A stretch of 64,000 nt of DNA, taken from contig PLBK01000012.1 in the NCBI GenBank assembly GCA_003134505.1, positions 39,257 to 103,256 of the forward strand, read 5' to 3'. The position numbers were made by a program, and so were the translations under genes. The notes beneath the pieces were generated by a model. The model saw only the letters and a program-made list of their open reading frames with translations. It was not told the origin of the DNA and did no database searches. Positions within the stretch are counted from its first letter, which is position 1. Each line of letters begins with the position of its first letter. Shown one piece after another: positions 37,938 through 46,885 of the stretch. Source of the DNA: Actinomycetota bacterium. Lineage in GTDB: Bacteria > Actinomycetota > Thermoleophilia > Gaiellales > Gaiellaceae.

Positions 37938-39122
37938 ATGGAAGCAGCTCACATCACCTGGCGCCCGCTCGGACAGCTCTTCGTCGAGCGAGGCCTGATC
38001 ACGCAGGAGGAGCTCGAGGACGCGCTCGTCGAACAGCGCGAGACGGGGAAGCGACTGGGCTCGATCCTCGTCGCGCGGGGCCTCGTCTCGGGCCCGGAGC
38101 TGACCAGCGTGCTCGTCGACCAGCTGGGGATGGAGCTGACCAAGGAAAGCGGTTTCGGATCCGGCCTCTGGGACGAGATCCGGCGCCGCCACCCGCGTGG
38201 ACGCGACCGGGTCGAGGCAGACCCTTCCGCGCCCGAGCAAACGGGCGAGGACGCCCCTCCCCACGACGAGCAGCAGCAGGCGCCCGCACCGGTGCGCCCG
38301 CTGCCGCTCGCACCCGTTCAGGAAGCATCGCCGGCCGCCCCCGCGCCCGATCCGGACAAGCTCCAGGCCGACCTCGCGAAGGAGCGCGCTGCCCTCGCGG
38401 CCGCCCTCGACGAGGAACGCGCCGAACTTCAGGCGGCGCTGGCCGACGAACGGAACGCGCTCGCGGCGGCGCTCCAGGCGGAGCGGGCAGCTCGGGACCA
38501 GGCCATGCAGGAGCACGCCGAGCTCCAGGGGGCGCTGAGCGCGGAACGGGACGAGCTCGAGGCCGTGCTCCGGGAGGAGCGGACGGCGAGGCAGCAGGCC
38601 CTGCAGGAGCACGCCGAGCGCGAGGCGGCGCTTGCCAATGAGCGGGAAGTTCTCGAGGCGGCGCTCGAACGGGAGCGCGTTGCCAATCAGCAGGTTCCGG
38701 AAGAGCATGCCGAGGTTCAAGCGGCGCTCCGCGTCGAGCTGAACGAGCTCGAGACTGCGCTCGAGGAGGAGCGAACGGACAGGCAGCAGGCCCTGCAGGA
38801 GCTCATGCATTCGCGCGCCGACGCCTCGGCTCGGGTCGAGGAGCTCGGGCAGCTCCGCAGCGAGGCCGAGGAGCTGCGCTCGCAGGTCGAGCAGAGCACC
38901 CACATCGCCGCCGCCGAGCGGCAGGCACACAGCCGGGCGCTCGAGGAGCTCGAGGGCGCACGATCCGAGGCGAGCGTCGAGGCGAAGGAGCTGCGCTCGT
39001 CGATCGAGCGTGTCCGCGCCGAGCTCGAGCGACTCGATGCCGCCACCGCCTGGTTCGAGTACTGGTCCGGTGCCGCGGCGGCTGCAGCCACCACCAGGGA
39101 AGCGCAGCCCGAGGGCGAATAG
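37938..39122 (+). CDS. MshEN-like domain + 32-aa-repeat coiled-coil protein, paralog 2
   Basis: MEAAHITWRPLGQLFVERGLITQEELEDALVEQRETGKRLGSILVARGLVSGPELTSVLVDQ; repeated L.xER..RxQAxQEHAE units. Confidence 0.85.
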   Translation: MEAAHITWRPLGQLFVERGLITQEELEDALVEQRETGKRLGSILVARGLVSGPELTSVLVDQLGMELTKESGFGSGLWDEIRRRHPRGRDRVEADPSAPEQTGEDAPPHDEQQQAPAPVRPLPLAPVQEASPAAPAPDPDKLQADLAKERAALAAALDEERAELQAALADERNALAAALQAERAARDQAMQEHAELQGALSAERDELEAVLREERTARQQALQEHAEREAALANEREVLEAALERERVANQQVPEEHAEVQAALRVELNELETALEEERTDRQQALQELMHSRADASARVEELGQLRSEAEELRSQVEQSTHIAAAERQAHSRALEELEGARSEASVEAKELRSSIERVRAELERLDAATAWFEYWSGAAAAAATTREAQPEGE

Positions 39123-39148
39123 CGCCCTGCTCGCCCACTCAGCGAAGC

Positions 39149-39177
39149 CTCAAGAGAATCCCTCGAACGGACGATAG
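39149..39177 (+). promoter_or_regulatory. FliA/WhiG-like promoter P4
   Basis: CTCAAGA-N14-GACGATAG, ATG at 39186. Confidence 0.68.
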
Positions 39178-39185
39178 ACCGAAAC

Positions 39186-40904
39186 ATGGAAGCCGCCCAC
39201 GCCACCTGGCGCCCGCTCGGAGAGCTGATCGTCGAGCGCGGCCTGATCACCGAGGAGCAACTCGAGGACGCGCTGCTCGAGCAGCGGATCACCCACAAGC
39301 GCCTGGGAACGATCCTGATCGACAAGGGGATCGTCTCGGCTCAGCAGCTCACCGACGCGCTCGTCGACCAGATCGGCGTCGAGGACCTGCTCGACGAGTT
39401 CGACCGCACCGACGCAGACCCCGCGGACACGGAGCGTTCGGCGCGCGCCCTGGGCGACCCGCTGCGCCGGTTCCGCGCGCGACTTCAGGACGTCGAGCCT
39501 CCCTCGCCTCGCCGGCTCACAAGCCCCTTCGCGCGCCTCGGCGCCAGGACGGCCGAGCTCGGCCGCCGCAGCCGTGACGCGAGCACTCGCCTCATCCCCT
39601 CTCGCGGCTCGGGTCGTTCCGACGCGGCCGAGGACCAGCCGATCTCGCCGTTCACGGTGGCCCCGGCGCCCGAGTCGTTCGAGCCGGCGGAGCCCGGGAT
39701 GACGACCGTGCCCGCCGCGCTCGAGGTCGTGCAGGACCATGCCCCGGATCCACAGTCGCAGCCCGAGCCGGAGCCGCAGCAGCCCGAGGAGCCGCACGCG
39801 TGGCTCGCGGCGGCGCGGAGCGCAATCGAGGGGGCCGAGGCGGATCTGGCGAGACTCGACAACGCCGCGGTGGCGCGGTCGCACGAGCTGGAGCGCATCC
39901 GTGCGGAGCTCGCCGACCGCGAGTCGGAGCTCGCCCGCGAGTCGTCCGGGCACCGTCAGGCCGAAGAAGAGATCCAGCGGATGCACGCGCTGATCGACGA
40001 CCGGGATGCCGGCCTCACTGCCATGGAGGCCACGGTCGAGGAGCTTCGCGAGCAGCAGGCCTCGACGCAGGCCGAGCTCGACGCCCTCCTCCTGCAGTTC
40101 GAGCGCACCAGCCGCGAGCTGGTGGCCGCGCAGCAGGCGGTCGCCGAGCGGAGCGCACGCGTCGCCGAGCTCGAGTCGCTGATGGCGGACTACGAGCAGC
40201 GTGGCCAGCGCATCGGCGAGCTCGAGTCCCAGACGGCCGATCTGGCCGAGAACCTCTCCGCCACCGACGAGACGCTCGGGATCGAGATGCATGCCCGCGA
40301 GCAGGCCCAGCGCGAGGCCAAGCGACTCCAGGATGAGCTCGACGACCGTGACGGGCGCATCGCCAAGCTGGCGCGCCAGCTGGAAGCGGTCGAGGCCGAG
40401 CTGCAGGTGGTCGTCGCCGAGCGCGAGCAGGCCACGCGGAAGCTGCGCTCCCGCGAGCGCCGCGTCACGAAGCTCGAGTCATCGCTCGCGGAGCTCCGCG
40501 CCGTTCAGGCGCCGGCCGCTCCCGAGCACGAGAGCCCGGCCGAGGCCGAGGTGGAGCCGAACGCAGACGAGCCGGAGTCCGCCGCCCCCACGGTGGCACC
40601 GGCTGATGCCGAGGCCGAGACCCAGACCGAAGCCGAGCCCGAGGCGGCCGTTGCCGAGGCTCCGGCCGAGCCGCAGGCCGCCTCCGAGCAGAGCGAGCCG
40701 ACCGAGCAGACGGAGCAGGCCGAGGGATTCCTCTACTTCGTCCCCCGGACCGGCGAGGGCTACGAGCTCGTCGAACAGGACGGCATCGCGCCGATGATGG
40801 GCCGCAAGATCGAGCTCGACGGCCAGAGCTTCGAGGTCACGCGGCACAGCCGCTCGCCGCTGCCGTTCGATCGCCGGATCTGCGTCTACCTCCGGCTGAG
40901 CTAG
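39186..40904 (+). CDS. MshEN-like domain + coiled-coil protein, paralog 3
   Basis: MEAAHATWRPLGELIVERGLITEEQLEDALLEQRITHKRLGTILIDKGIVSAQQLTDALVDQ; C-terminal GYELVEQDG..SPLPFDRRICVYL. Confidence 0.87.
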   Translation: MEAAHATWRPLGELIVERGLITEEQLEDALLEQRITHKRLGTILIDKGIVSAQQLTDALVDQIGVEDLLDEFDRTDADPADTERSARALGDPLRRFRARLQDVEPPSPRRLTSPFARLGARTAELGRRSRDASTRLIPSRGSGRSDAAEDQPISPFTVAPAPESFEPAEPGMTTVPAALEVVQDHAPDPQSQPEPEPQQPEEPHAWLAAARSAIEGAEADLARLDNAAVARSHELERIRAELADRESELARESSGHRQAEEEIQRMHALIDDRDAGLTAMEATVEELREQQASTQAELDALLLQFERTSRELVAAQQAVAERSARVAELESLMADYEQRGQRIGELESQTADLAENLSATDETLGIEMHAREQAQREAKRLQDELDDRDGRIAKLARQLEAVEAELQVVVAEREQATRKLRSRERRVTKLESSLAELRAVQAPAAPEHESPAEAEVEPNADEPESAAPTVAPADAEAETQTEAEPEAAVAEAPAEPQAASEQSEPTEQTEQAEGFLYFVPRTGEGYELVEQDGIAPMMGRKIELDGQSFEVTRHSRSPLPFDRRICVYLRLS

Positions 40905-41839
40905 CCCGCTTCGGCGAAGCCGCGCTCCCTGACCAGGGCGTCGACCTCGCGGCGGAGCTCGTCGAGCACGCCCCACAGCTCCGGGCGGAGCGGGACGATC
41001 TCCATCCGCCGGGCAGGCGGAGGCTTCGGGCGAGCATGCCGCCCGGGAAGCTCCGGCTCTCCGGGCTCACTCTCGGCAGCCGCAGGCTCCGGGGACAGGG
41101 CGGCGCGCACCGACCAGGCGAGGTAGAAGCCCATGCGCCCGGAGACCCCGTACACGGCCGCGAACGCCCAGAGCGGCAGCAGCTCCTCGGCGCCACCCGC
41201 GGTGCCGTTGAGCGACCGGATCGTGAGCACGGCCATCGCGGCGAGGCTCGTCGCGCCTGCGATCAGCAGCGAGTCGGCCACCGGCCGCAGCTTCGTCCGG
41301 AAGGTGTACAGCCGCCACGACCAGTAGAGGACGACCGTGAGCGCCGAGAACACCGCCATCCAGCCGGCCGGAGGCAGGGGCACGTCGGAGCTCCGCCTGG
41401 CGAGCGCGGCGACGAGCGCGGCGAGCGCCAGCATCGAGATGTCGACGGCGAGGCAGGCGAGCGTGAAGGCGCGCCTCGGCCCGGCGGGGACGTCGGGCAA
41501 CGGCTCGGAGGCGCGGCGCCCGGCCGCTCTCGCCGCAGGCTTTCCGGTGTCAGGCTGTCCGCGCCGCTTGTCCCTCCACTCGCTGCCGAGCTGGACGGCG
41601 AGGATGATCGAGGCGATCTCGTGGCGGGAGACGTCCCCGCGCTCGACCAGGATCTCGTCGAGCGGCATTTTCGTCCGGCGCTGCTCGGCCCGTGCCGAGT
41701 CGAGGTCCGGCTGGGTGACTCTTCCGCGCGCGACCAGCAGGCGCCCGACCCGCTCCCAGAGGGCGTCGTCGAGCGTCGAGACGCCCGGGGCAGCGGCCGG
41801 GCGAAACGGCCGCGCCAGCACTCTTCGTAGTCTCGTCAC
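40901..41839 (-). CDS. MshEN-like domain protein with transmembrane region (fourth family member)
   Basis: LWERVGRLLVARGRVTQPDLDSARAEQRRTKMPLDEILVERGDVSRHEIASIILAVQ followed by several hydrophobic helices. Confidence 0.75.
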   Translation of the reverse strand: MTRLRRVLARPFRPAAAPGVSTLDDALWERVGRLLVARGRVTQPDLDSARAEQRRTKMPLDEILVERGDVSRHEIASIILAVQLGSEWRDKRRGQPDTGKPAARAAGRRASEPLPDVPAGPRRAFTLACLAVDISMLALAALVAALARRSSDVPLPPAGWMAVFSALTVVLYWSWRLYTFRTKLRPVADSLLIAGATSLAAMAVLTIRSLNGTAGGAEELLPLWAFAAVYGVSGRMGFYLAWSVRAALSPEPAAAESEPGEPELPGRHARPKPPPARRMEIVPLRPELWGVLDELRREVDALVRERGFAEAG

Positions 41840-41915
41840 CCCACTCTCAGTATGGGAGCCGGAGCAGGATCGGCAAGAGGCGGAGCGGCTCTCCGGCGCC
41901 GCGTAGAGTGCTCCC

Positions 41916-43454
41916 GTGATCCTCGAGAACGGCGTCGTTCGCACGCTCGAGCCGTCCCTCCCGGTGGCACGCGCGCTCGCGATCGCGGGCGAGCGGATCG
42001 CCGGCGGCGTCGGCACGCACGAGACGGCACTCGCGAGCCCGGAGGTCGTCGACCTCGGAGGCCGCACCGTCGTCCCCGGCTTCAACGACGCGCACGTCCA
42101 TTTCCCGACCTGGGCGCTCGCGCAGCGGCAGATCGACCTGGACGGCTGCCGCACGCTCGAAGAGGCGCTCGCCCGCGTCCGCGGAACGCCAGTGCCGGAG
42201 GCGGGCCGCTGGATCCGCGCCTACGGCTGGCGCAGCGGCGACTGGACGCCGTCGGTGGAGCCGACCCGGGCCGATCTCGACGCGTTCACCGGCACGGTCC
42301 CGGCGGCGCTGATCTCCAAGGACTACCACTCCCTGTGGCTCAACTCGGCCGGCCTCGCGCTGGCGGACGGCAACCTGGAGGTCGCGGGCGGCGTCGTCGG
42401 GCGAGACGAGAGCGGCGAGCCGACCGGAGTCCTGCGCGAGGAGGCGGCCTGGAGCTTCAAGGAGCGCTTCCTGACCGTCTCGGACGACGAGTACGTCGAA
42501 GCGATGCGAGTTGGCGTTCGGCTCGCCCTGTCCCGCGGCGTCACGGCCGTCCACGACAAGGACGGCTGGCTCGGAGCGCCGCGCCTCTGGCAGCGCCTGC
42601 GGGAGGAGGGCAACCTCGGGCTCCGGGTCTGGCAGTCGCTGCCGCACAACCTGATCGGGGCGCTGGAGGCCGTCGGCGTGCGCTCGAGGATCGGCGACGA
42701 CTTCCCCCGGCTCGGCTACGTGAAGGTGTTCATGGACGGGACGCTCGGGTCGGAGACGGCGTTGATGCTCGATGGCTCCGGCGTCGAGATCACGAGCGCC
42801 GAGGAGCTCGCCGAGATCGTCCGGCGAGCCGCCCGGATCGGCTGGCCGGTGGCGGTGCACGCGATCGGCGACCGGGCGAACCGGAACGCTCTCGACGCCT
42901 TCGAGCAGACCGCGGACGAGTGGCGCCCGCTTGGGCTCCGCCACCGCGTCGAGCACGCGCAGTGCCTGGCACCGGAGGACGTCGGCCGCTTCGCCGCGAT
43001 CGGCGTCGCAGCGTCCGTGCAGTTCTCGCACGCGCCCTCCGATCGCGACCTCGCCGAGCGTTTCTGGCCGGACCGGCTGGACGGTGCCTACGCCTGGCGC
43101 TCGCTGCTCGACTCCGGCGCGGTGGTCGCCAACGGCTCCGACGCGCCGATCGAGGAGCTCGACCCGCTGGCCGGCATTCGCGCAGGCGTGCTGCGCACCG
43201 CGGACGAGCGACCTGCCTGGCGGCCCGAGCAGGCGGTGACCGTCGAGGAGGCGCTGGTCGCGACCTGCGTCGCGCCGGCCTGGCTCACGGGAGACGAGCG
43301 GCGGCGCGGCAAGCTGCTCCCGGGGTACGCGGCCGACCTCGTCGTGCTCGACCGCGACCCCGTGTCCTGCGCTCCGGAGGAGCTCTCCGAGGTGCGCGTC
43401 GTCGCGACCATGGTCGGCGGGCGCTGGGCGCACAAACCCCCGCCCTGGGACTGA
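41916..43454 (+). CDS. Amidohydrolase family protein (YtcJ-like)
   Basis: TVVPGFNDAHVHFPTWAL, GVTAVHDKDGWLGA, VHAIGDRANRNALDAFE, NGSDAPIEELDPLAGI. Confidence 0.9.
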   Translation: MILENGVVRTLEPSLPVARALAIAGERIAGGVGTHETALASPEVVDLGGRTVVPGFNDAHVHFPTWALAQRQIDLDGCRTLEEALARVRGTPVPEAGRWIRAYGWRSGDWTPSVEPTRADLDAFTGTVPAALISKDYHSLWLNSAGLALADGNLEVAGGVVGRDESGEPTGVLREEAAWSFKERFLTVSDDEYVEAMRVGVRLALSRGVTAVHDKDGWLGAPRLWQRLREEGNLGLRVWQSLPHNLIGALEAVGVRSRIGDDFPRLGYVKVFMDGTLGSETALMLDGSGVEITSAEELAEIVRRAARIGWPVAVHAIGDRANRNALDAFEQTADEWRPLGLRHRVEHAQCLAPEDVGRFAAIGVAASVQFSHAPSDRDLAERFWPDRLDGAYAWRSLLDSGAVVANGSDAPIEELDPLAGIRAGVLRTADERPAWRPEQAVTVEEALVATCVAPAWLTGDERRRGKLLPGYAADLVVLDRDPVSCAPEELSEVRVVATMVGGRWAHKPPPWD

Positions 43455-43458
43455 ACCG

Positions 43459-44150
43459 GTGCGGATAGCAGACCTGAACTGGATGCAGGTCGAGGCGTAC
43501 CTCGAGCGCGACGACCGCGTCGTCCTCCCGATCGGCTCGACCGAGCAGCACGGCTACCTCTCGCTCGCCACCGACGTGATCCCGCCGAGCGCGTCTCGGT
43601 GGAGGCCGCCGAGCCGCTCGGCGTGCCGGTCCTCCCCGTGCTGGCGTTCGGCGTTGCCCCCGGCTTCACGGCGTATCCCGGCACCGTCTCGGTCCGGCTC
43701 GCGACGCTTGTCCAGGTGCTCACCGAGGCGCTCGACGCGCTCCACGGCCAGGGCTTCCGCCGCTTCCTCGTCGTCAACGGACACGGAGGCAACGCGGGCG
43801 CCGAAGCACCGCTGGTCGAGTGGGCCCGGGAGCGGGAGCCCGCGCGCCTGCGCTTCCACAGCTGGTACGCGGGTGAGCGCGCCATGGCGGCCGCGGAGGC
43901 GCTCTACCCGGATCCGACCCACGCCAACTGGTTCGAGAACTTCCCGTGGACGCGCCTTCCGGGCGTGCCGATGCCGCCCGAGCCGAAGCCGCTGCCGGCA
44001 ATCGACGAGTTCGGCGACCCGCACGAGGTGCGCCGGATGCTCGGCGACGGAACCTTCGGCGGCGCCTACGAGCGCCCGGCCGAGGAGATGCTCGAGCTCT
44101 GGTCGGTCGCGGTGGCAGAGGTCCGCGACCTGATCGAGTCCGGCTGGTAG
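43459..44150 (+). pseudogene. Creatininase-family protein, apparently frameshifted near 43581
   Basis: VVLPIGSTEQHGYLSLATDVI in one frame, continues as AERVSVEAAEPLGVPVLPVLAFGVAPGFTAYPGTVS..LVVNGHGGNAG in the +1-shifted frame. Confidence 0.75.
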
Positions 44151-44154
44151 AGGA

Positions 44155-44904
44155 TCAGCGGCGGAGCCGGCGGCGCTTGCGCGTCTCGGGGCGGCGCGGG
44201 ATCGGTGCGTCGGTGATGATCGCCATCGGCACCTCGAGCGTCAGCCAGCGCGCGAGCACCGGATCGGCCACCGCCTCGACTGCCCCGAGCAGGCCGGCCT
44301 CGCGTACGTCGGGCGTGTGCGCGTCGCTCGCCAGCAGGTGGGCGAGCCCGTTCCCGATCAGCTCGAACGCGGCCGACTGCGAGGAGCGCCCGATCCTGCC
44401 GTCGAGCGACGCCGCCGTGATCTGGACGAGCGCGCCCGCGTCGACCAGCGGCCGCAGCTCCTCCGGGTTGCGCTGAACCTCGGCGTTCCGCTCCGGATGG
44501 GCGATCACCGGCGTGATCTCCCGGGTGACGAGCTGGAACACCCACTCGTGCAGGGACAGCGGCCAGCCGGCATAGGGGAACTCGAGCAGAACGTGCCGCG
44601 GGCTGCCGCCGAGCCCGAACCGGCTGAGGTCGTCGGCGGAGAGCCGCTCGAGCCAGTCGATCGCGATCTCGCCGCCGGGCCGCACCTCGACCGGGATCTG
44701 CTCGAGCTGGAGCGCCGCGCGGAGCTCGGCGACGAGCCGCTCCATCGTCCCCGCCTCGGTCGGATAGTCGTCACGGACATGAGGGGTCGCGGCGATGACG
44801 CGGACGCCCTCCGCCGCCGCCCGCCGGGCGATCTCGAGGCTCTCCTCGATCGTCGCCGGGCCGTCGTCGACACCCGGCAGGATGTGGGAATGGAGGTCGA
44901 TCAC
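44155..44904 (-). CDS. CpsB/YwqE-like PHP-fold tyrosine-protein phosphatase
   Basis: VIDLHSHILPGVDDGPATIEESLEIARRAAAEGVRVIAATPHV; PVIAHPERNAEVQRN; SDAHTPDVREAG; GTG start with GGAAGGGG Shine-Dalgarno. Confidence 0.85.
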   Translation of the reverse strand: MIDLHSHILPGVDDGPATIEESLEIARRAAAEGVRVIAATPHVRDDYPTEAGTMERLVAELRAALQLEQIPVEVRPGGEIAIDWLERLSADDLSRFGLGGSPRHVLLEFPYAGWPLSLHEWVFQLVTREITPVIAHPERNAEVQRNPEELRPLVDAGALVQITAASLDGRIGRSSQSAAFELIGNGLAHLLASDAHTPDVREAGLLGAVEAVADPVLARWLTLEVPMAIITDAPIPRRPETRKRRRLRR

Positions 44905-44909
44905 GGCTG

Positions 44910-45140
44910 GTGCCCCTTCCGGCAATGCCGTCGAGATTCTGGGTCGCGAGCACCAAGCGATGCAAGGACGCAGGGAGCGCCGATAGTCAGGACTATCGGC
45001 GCGACTGAGGACGCAGCCGGCGTAGGCTCGACGGAGCCGGCCCAGGAGCAGAGGTCGCGGCTTTGCCGCGGCCGGAGCGGGAAGGCAGCGCGCCGCGTGA
45101 TCGCGGGCCAGAAGCCGGCATGTATTGCTGGATGGGGCAC
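44910..45140 (+). ncRNA. 231-nt repeated element, copy 1 (candidate structured RNA or MITE-like element)
   Basis: Complementary ends GTGCCCCTTCCGGCAATGCC..GGCATGTATTGCTGGATGGGGCAC; internal hairpin GCGCCGATAGTC-AG-GACTATCGGCGC; second copy 47853..48083. Confidence 0.7.
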
Positions 45141-45191
45141 TACGTCGCGCGCAACCGTACCGAGTACACTGGGTCTGTGGCTGTTCGCACG

Positions 45192-45545
45192 ATGAAGGAA
45201 GTCCACGACCAGACGTGCGCTGTCGCCTGTTGTGCCGACATCATCGGCGCGAAATGGACGGCACTCCTCGTGCACGATCTCTCCGAGGGACCGCGCCGGT
45301 TCTCCGAGCTCGAGCATTCCTGCCGGGGCATCAGCCCACGGACGCTGTCCGAGCGGCTCCGGCTGCTCGAGCACGAGCGGATCGTCATCCGCCGCAGCTA
45401 CAGCGAGACGCCGCCACGCGTCGAGTACGAGCTCACCGACAAGGGCGCGTCGCTCCTGCCGATCATCAAGGCGATGAGCGACTTCGGCCATGCCTGGCTC
45501 GTGCCCGAGCACGATCACTCCGCAGATCTCGCCCGGACCGGCTAG
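45192..45545 (+). CDS. HxlR family transcriptional regulator
   Basis: CAVACCADIIGAKWTALLVHDLSEGPRRFSELEHSCRGISPRTLSERLRLLEHERIV. Confidence 0.9.
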   Translation: MKEVHDQTCAVACCADIIGAKWTALLVHDLSEGPRRFSELEHSCRGISPRTLSERLRLLEHERIVIRRSYSETPPRVEYELTDKGASLLPIIKAMSDFGHAWLVPEHDHSADLARTG

Positions 45546-46876
45546 CTCAGCGACCCGAAACCGACGTAGAGCTCGCGCGCCGCGGCGATGCCGAGCGGCA
45601 CGTACTCGAGCAACAGTCGCTCGTTCGGCGAGTGGACGTTGCTGTCGGGGAGTGCGAAGCCCGTGATGACGGCCGGGATCCCCTGCTCGCCGAGCGCGGG
45701 CACGATCGGCAGCGAGCCCCCCGAGCGGAGCAGCAGCGGCCGGGTGCCGAGCGCCCGCTCGAACGCGTCCCGCGCGAGCCTGATCGCGGGAGAGCCGGGG
45801 TCGACCAGGCCGGCCGGGCTCATCGCCATCCGCTCCACCTCGACGTCTGCCCCCGTCGGCGCGGCTTCCTTCACCAGCCGCTCGACCGCGGCGAAGATCC
45901 CGTCCGGATCCTGGCCCGCGACCAGCCGGACGGACAGGTTCGCCTCGGCCAGCGCCGGAAGCACGGTCTTCTGGAGGAACGGCGAGCCGCCCGCGAGCCC
46001 GTTGACGTCCAGCGACGGCTCGGCCCACGTGCGCACGTAGAACTCGCCGGCCGCGGACGGATCGGCCGGCCGTGCGCCCTGGTCGGCGAGCACGTCTGCT
46101 CCGCCGGCCAGCGAGCGCCAGCCCGCGAGCTCCTCCTCCGTCGGCGGGATCACCCCCGCCCGCAGCGGCTCGGGCAGCCTGCCGTCGCGCGGCATCACGC
46201 CCGACAACGCCTGCAGCAGCGCATGCGTCGCGTTCAGCGCCGCGCCGCCGTACATCCCGGAGTGCAGGTCGCGGTCGCCCGTGCGCACCCGGACGTGCAT
46301 GTAGACGATCCCGCGCGTAGCCACGTAGAAGGCCGGCACGTCCCGTTCGGGCATGTCGGCGTCGAAGATCACGCAGACGTCCGCACGGCGGCCGTCATCG
46401 GCGAGGAAGTCGATGATCGAATGGCCGCCGACCTCCTCCTCCCCGTCGCAGGCGAACCGCACGTTGACAGGGAGCACGCCCTCGGCGGCGAGCCCGGCGG
46501 CCGCCTTCAACAGCAGGTAGAGCTGGCCCTTGTCGTCAGCGACGCCCCGCCCGTACAGCCAGCCGTCGCGCACCTCGGGCTCGAACGGCGGGCTCTTCCA
46601 CTCGTCGAGCGGGTCGGGCGGCTGGACGTCGAAATGGCCGTAGACGAGCACCGTCGGCGCCGAATCGGCGGCCCTCGACGCGCGCAGCTCGCCGATCGCC
46701 AGCGGGCTGCCGTGCCAGTCGACCACCTCGGCATCGCCGCCGGAGGCCCGGATGAAAGCGGCCACCCACTCGGCTGCCTCACGAACGTCGGCCGCATGCG
46801 CAGGATCGGCGCTCATGCTCGGAATGCGCAGAAGCTCGGCGAGCTCGTCCAGCAGCGGCTGCGTCCCCACGGTCAC
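45542..46876 (-). CDS. M20 family dipeptidase
   Basis: VLVYGHFDVQPPDPLDEWKSPPFEPEVRDGWLYGRGVADDKGQL; FACDGEEEVGG; RSGGSLPIVPAL. Confidence 0.92.
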   Translation of the reverse strand: MTVGTQPLLDELAELLRIPSMSADPAHAADVREAAEWVAAFIRASGGDAEVVDWHGSPLAIGELRASRAADSAPTVLVYGHFDVQPPDPLDEWKSPPFEPEVRDGWLYGRGVADDKGQLYLLLKAAAGLAAEGVLPVNVRFACDGEEEVGGHSIIDFLADDGRRADVCVIFDADMPERDVPAFYVATRGIVYMHVRVRTGDRDLHSGMYGGAALNATHALLQALSGVMPRDGRLPEPLRAGVIPPTEEELAGWRSLAGGADVLADQGARPADPSAAGEFYVRTWAEPSLDVNGLAGGSPFLQKTVLPALAEANLSVRLVAGQDPDGIFAAVERLVKEAAPTGADVEVERMAMSPAGLVDPGSPAIRLARDAFERALGTRPLLLRSGGSLPIVPALGEQGIPAVITGFALPDSNVHSPNERLLLEYVPLGIAAARELYVGFGSLS

Positions 46877-46885
46877 GCGCGCACC

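Noticed and set aside
44940-45060. Resemblance of GGACGCA..GCC blocks in the repeated element to the GEMM-I c-di-GMP riboswitch
   Set aside because: Only short local similarity; the full GEMM consensus (GGCAAACC, GNRA loop receptor) is not visible. Left as a check with Infernal, not claimed.
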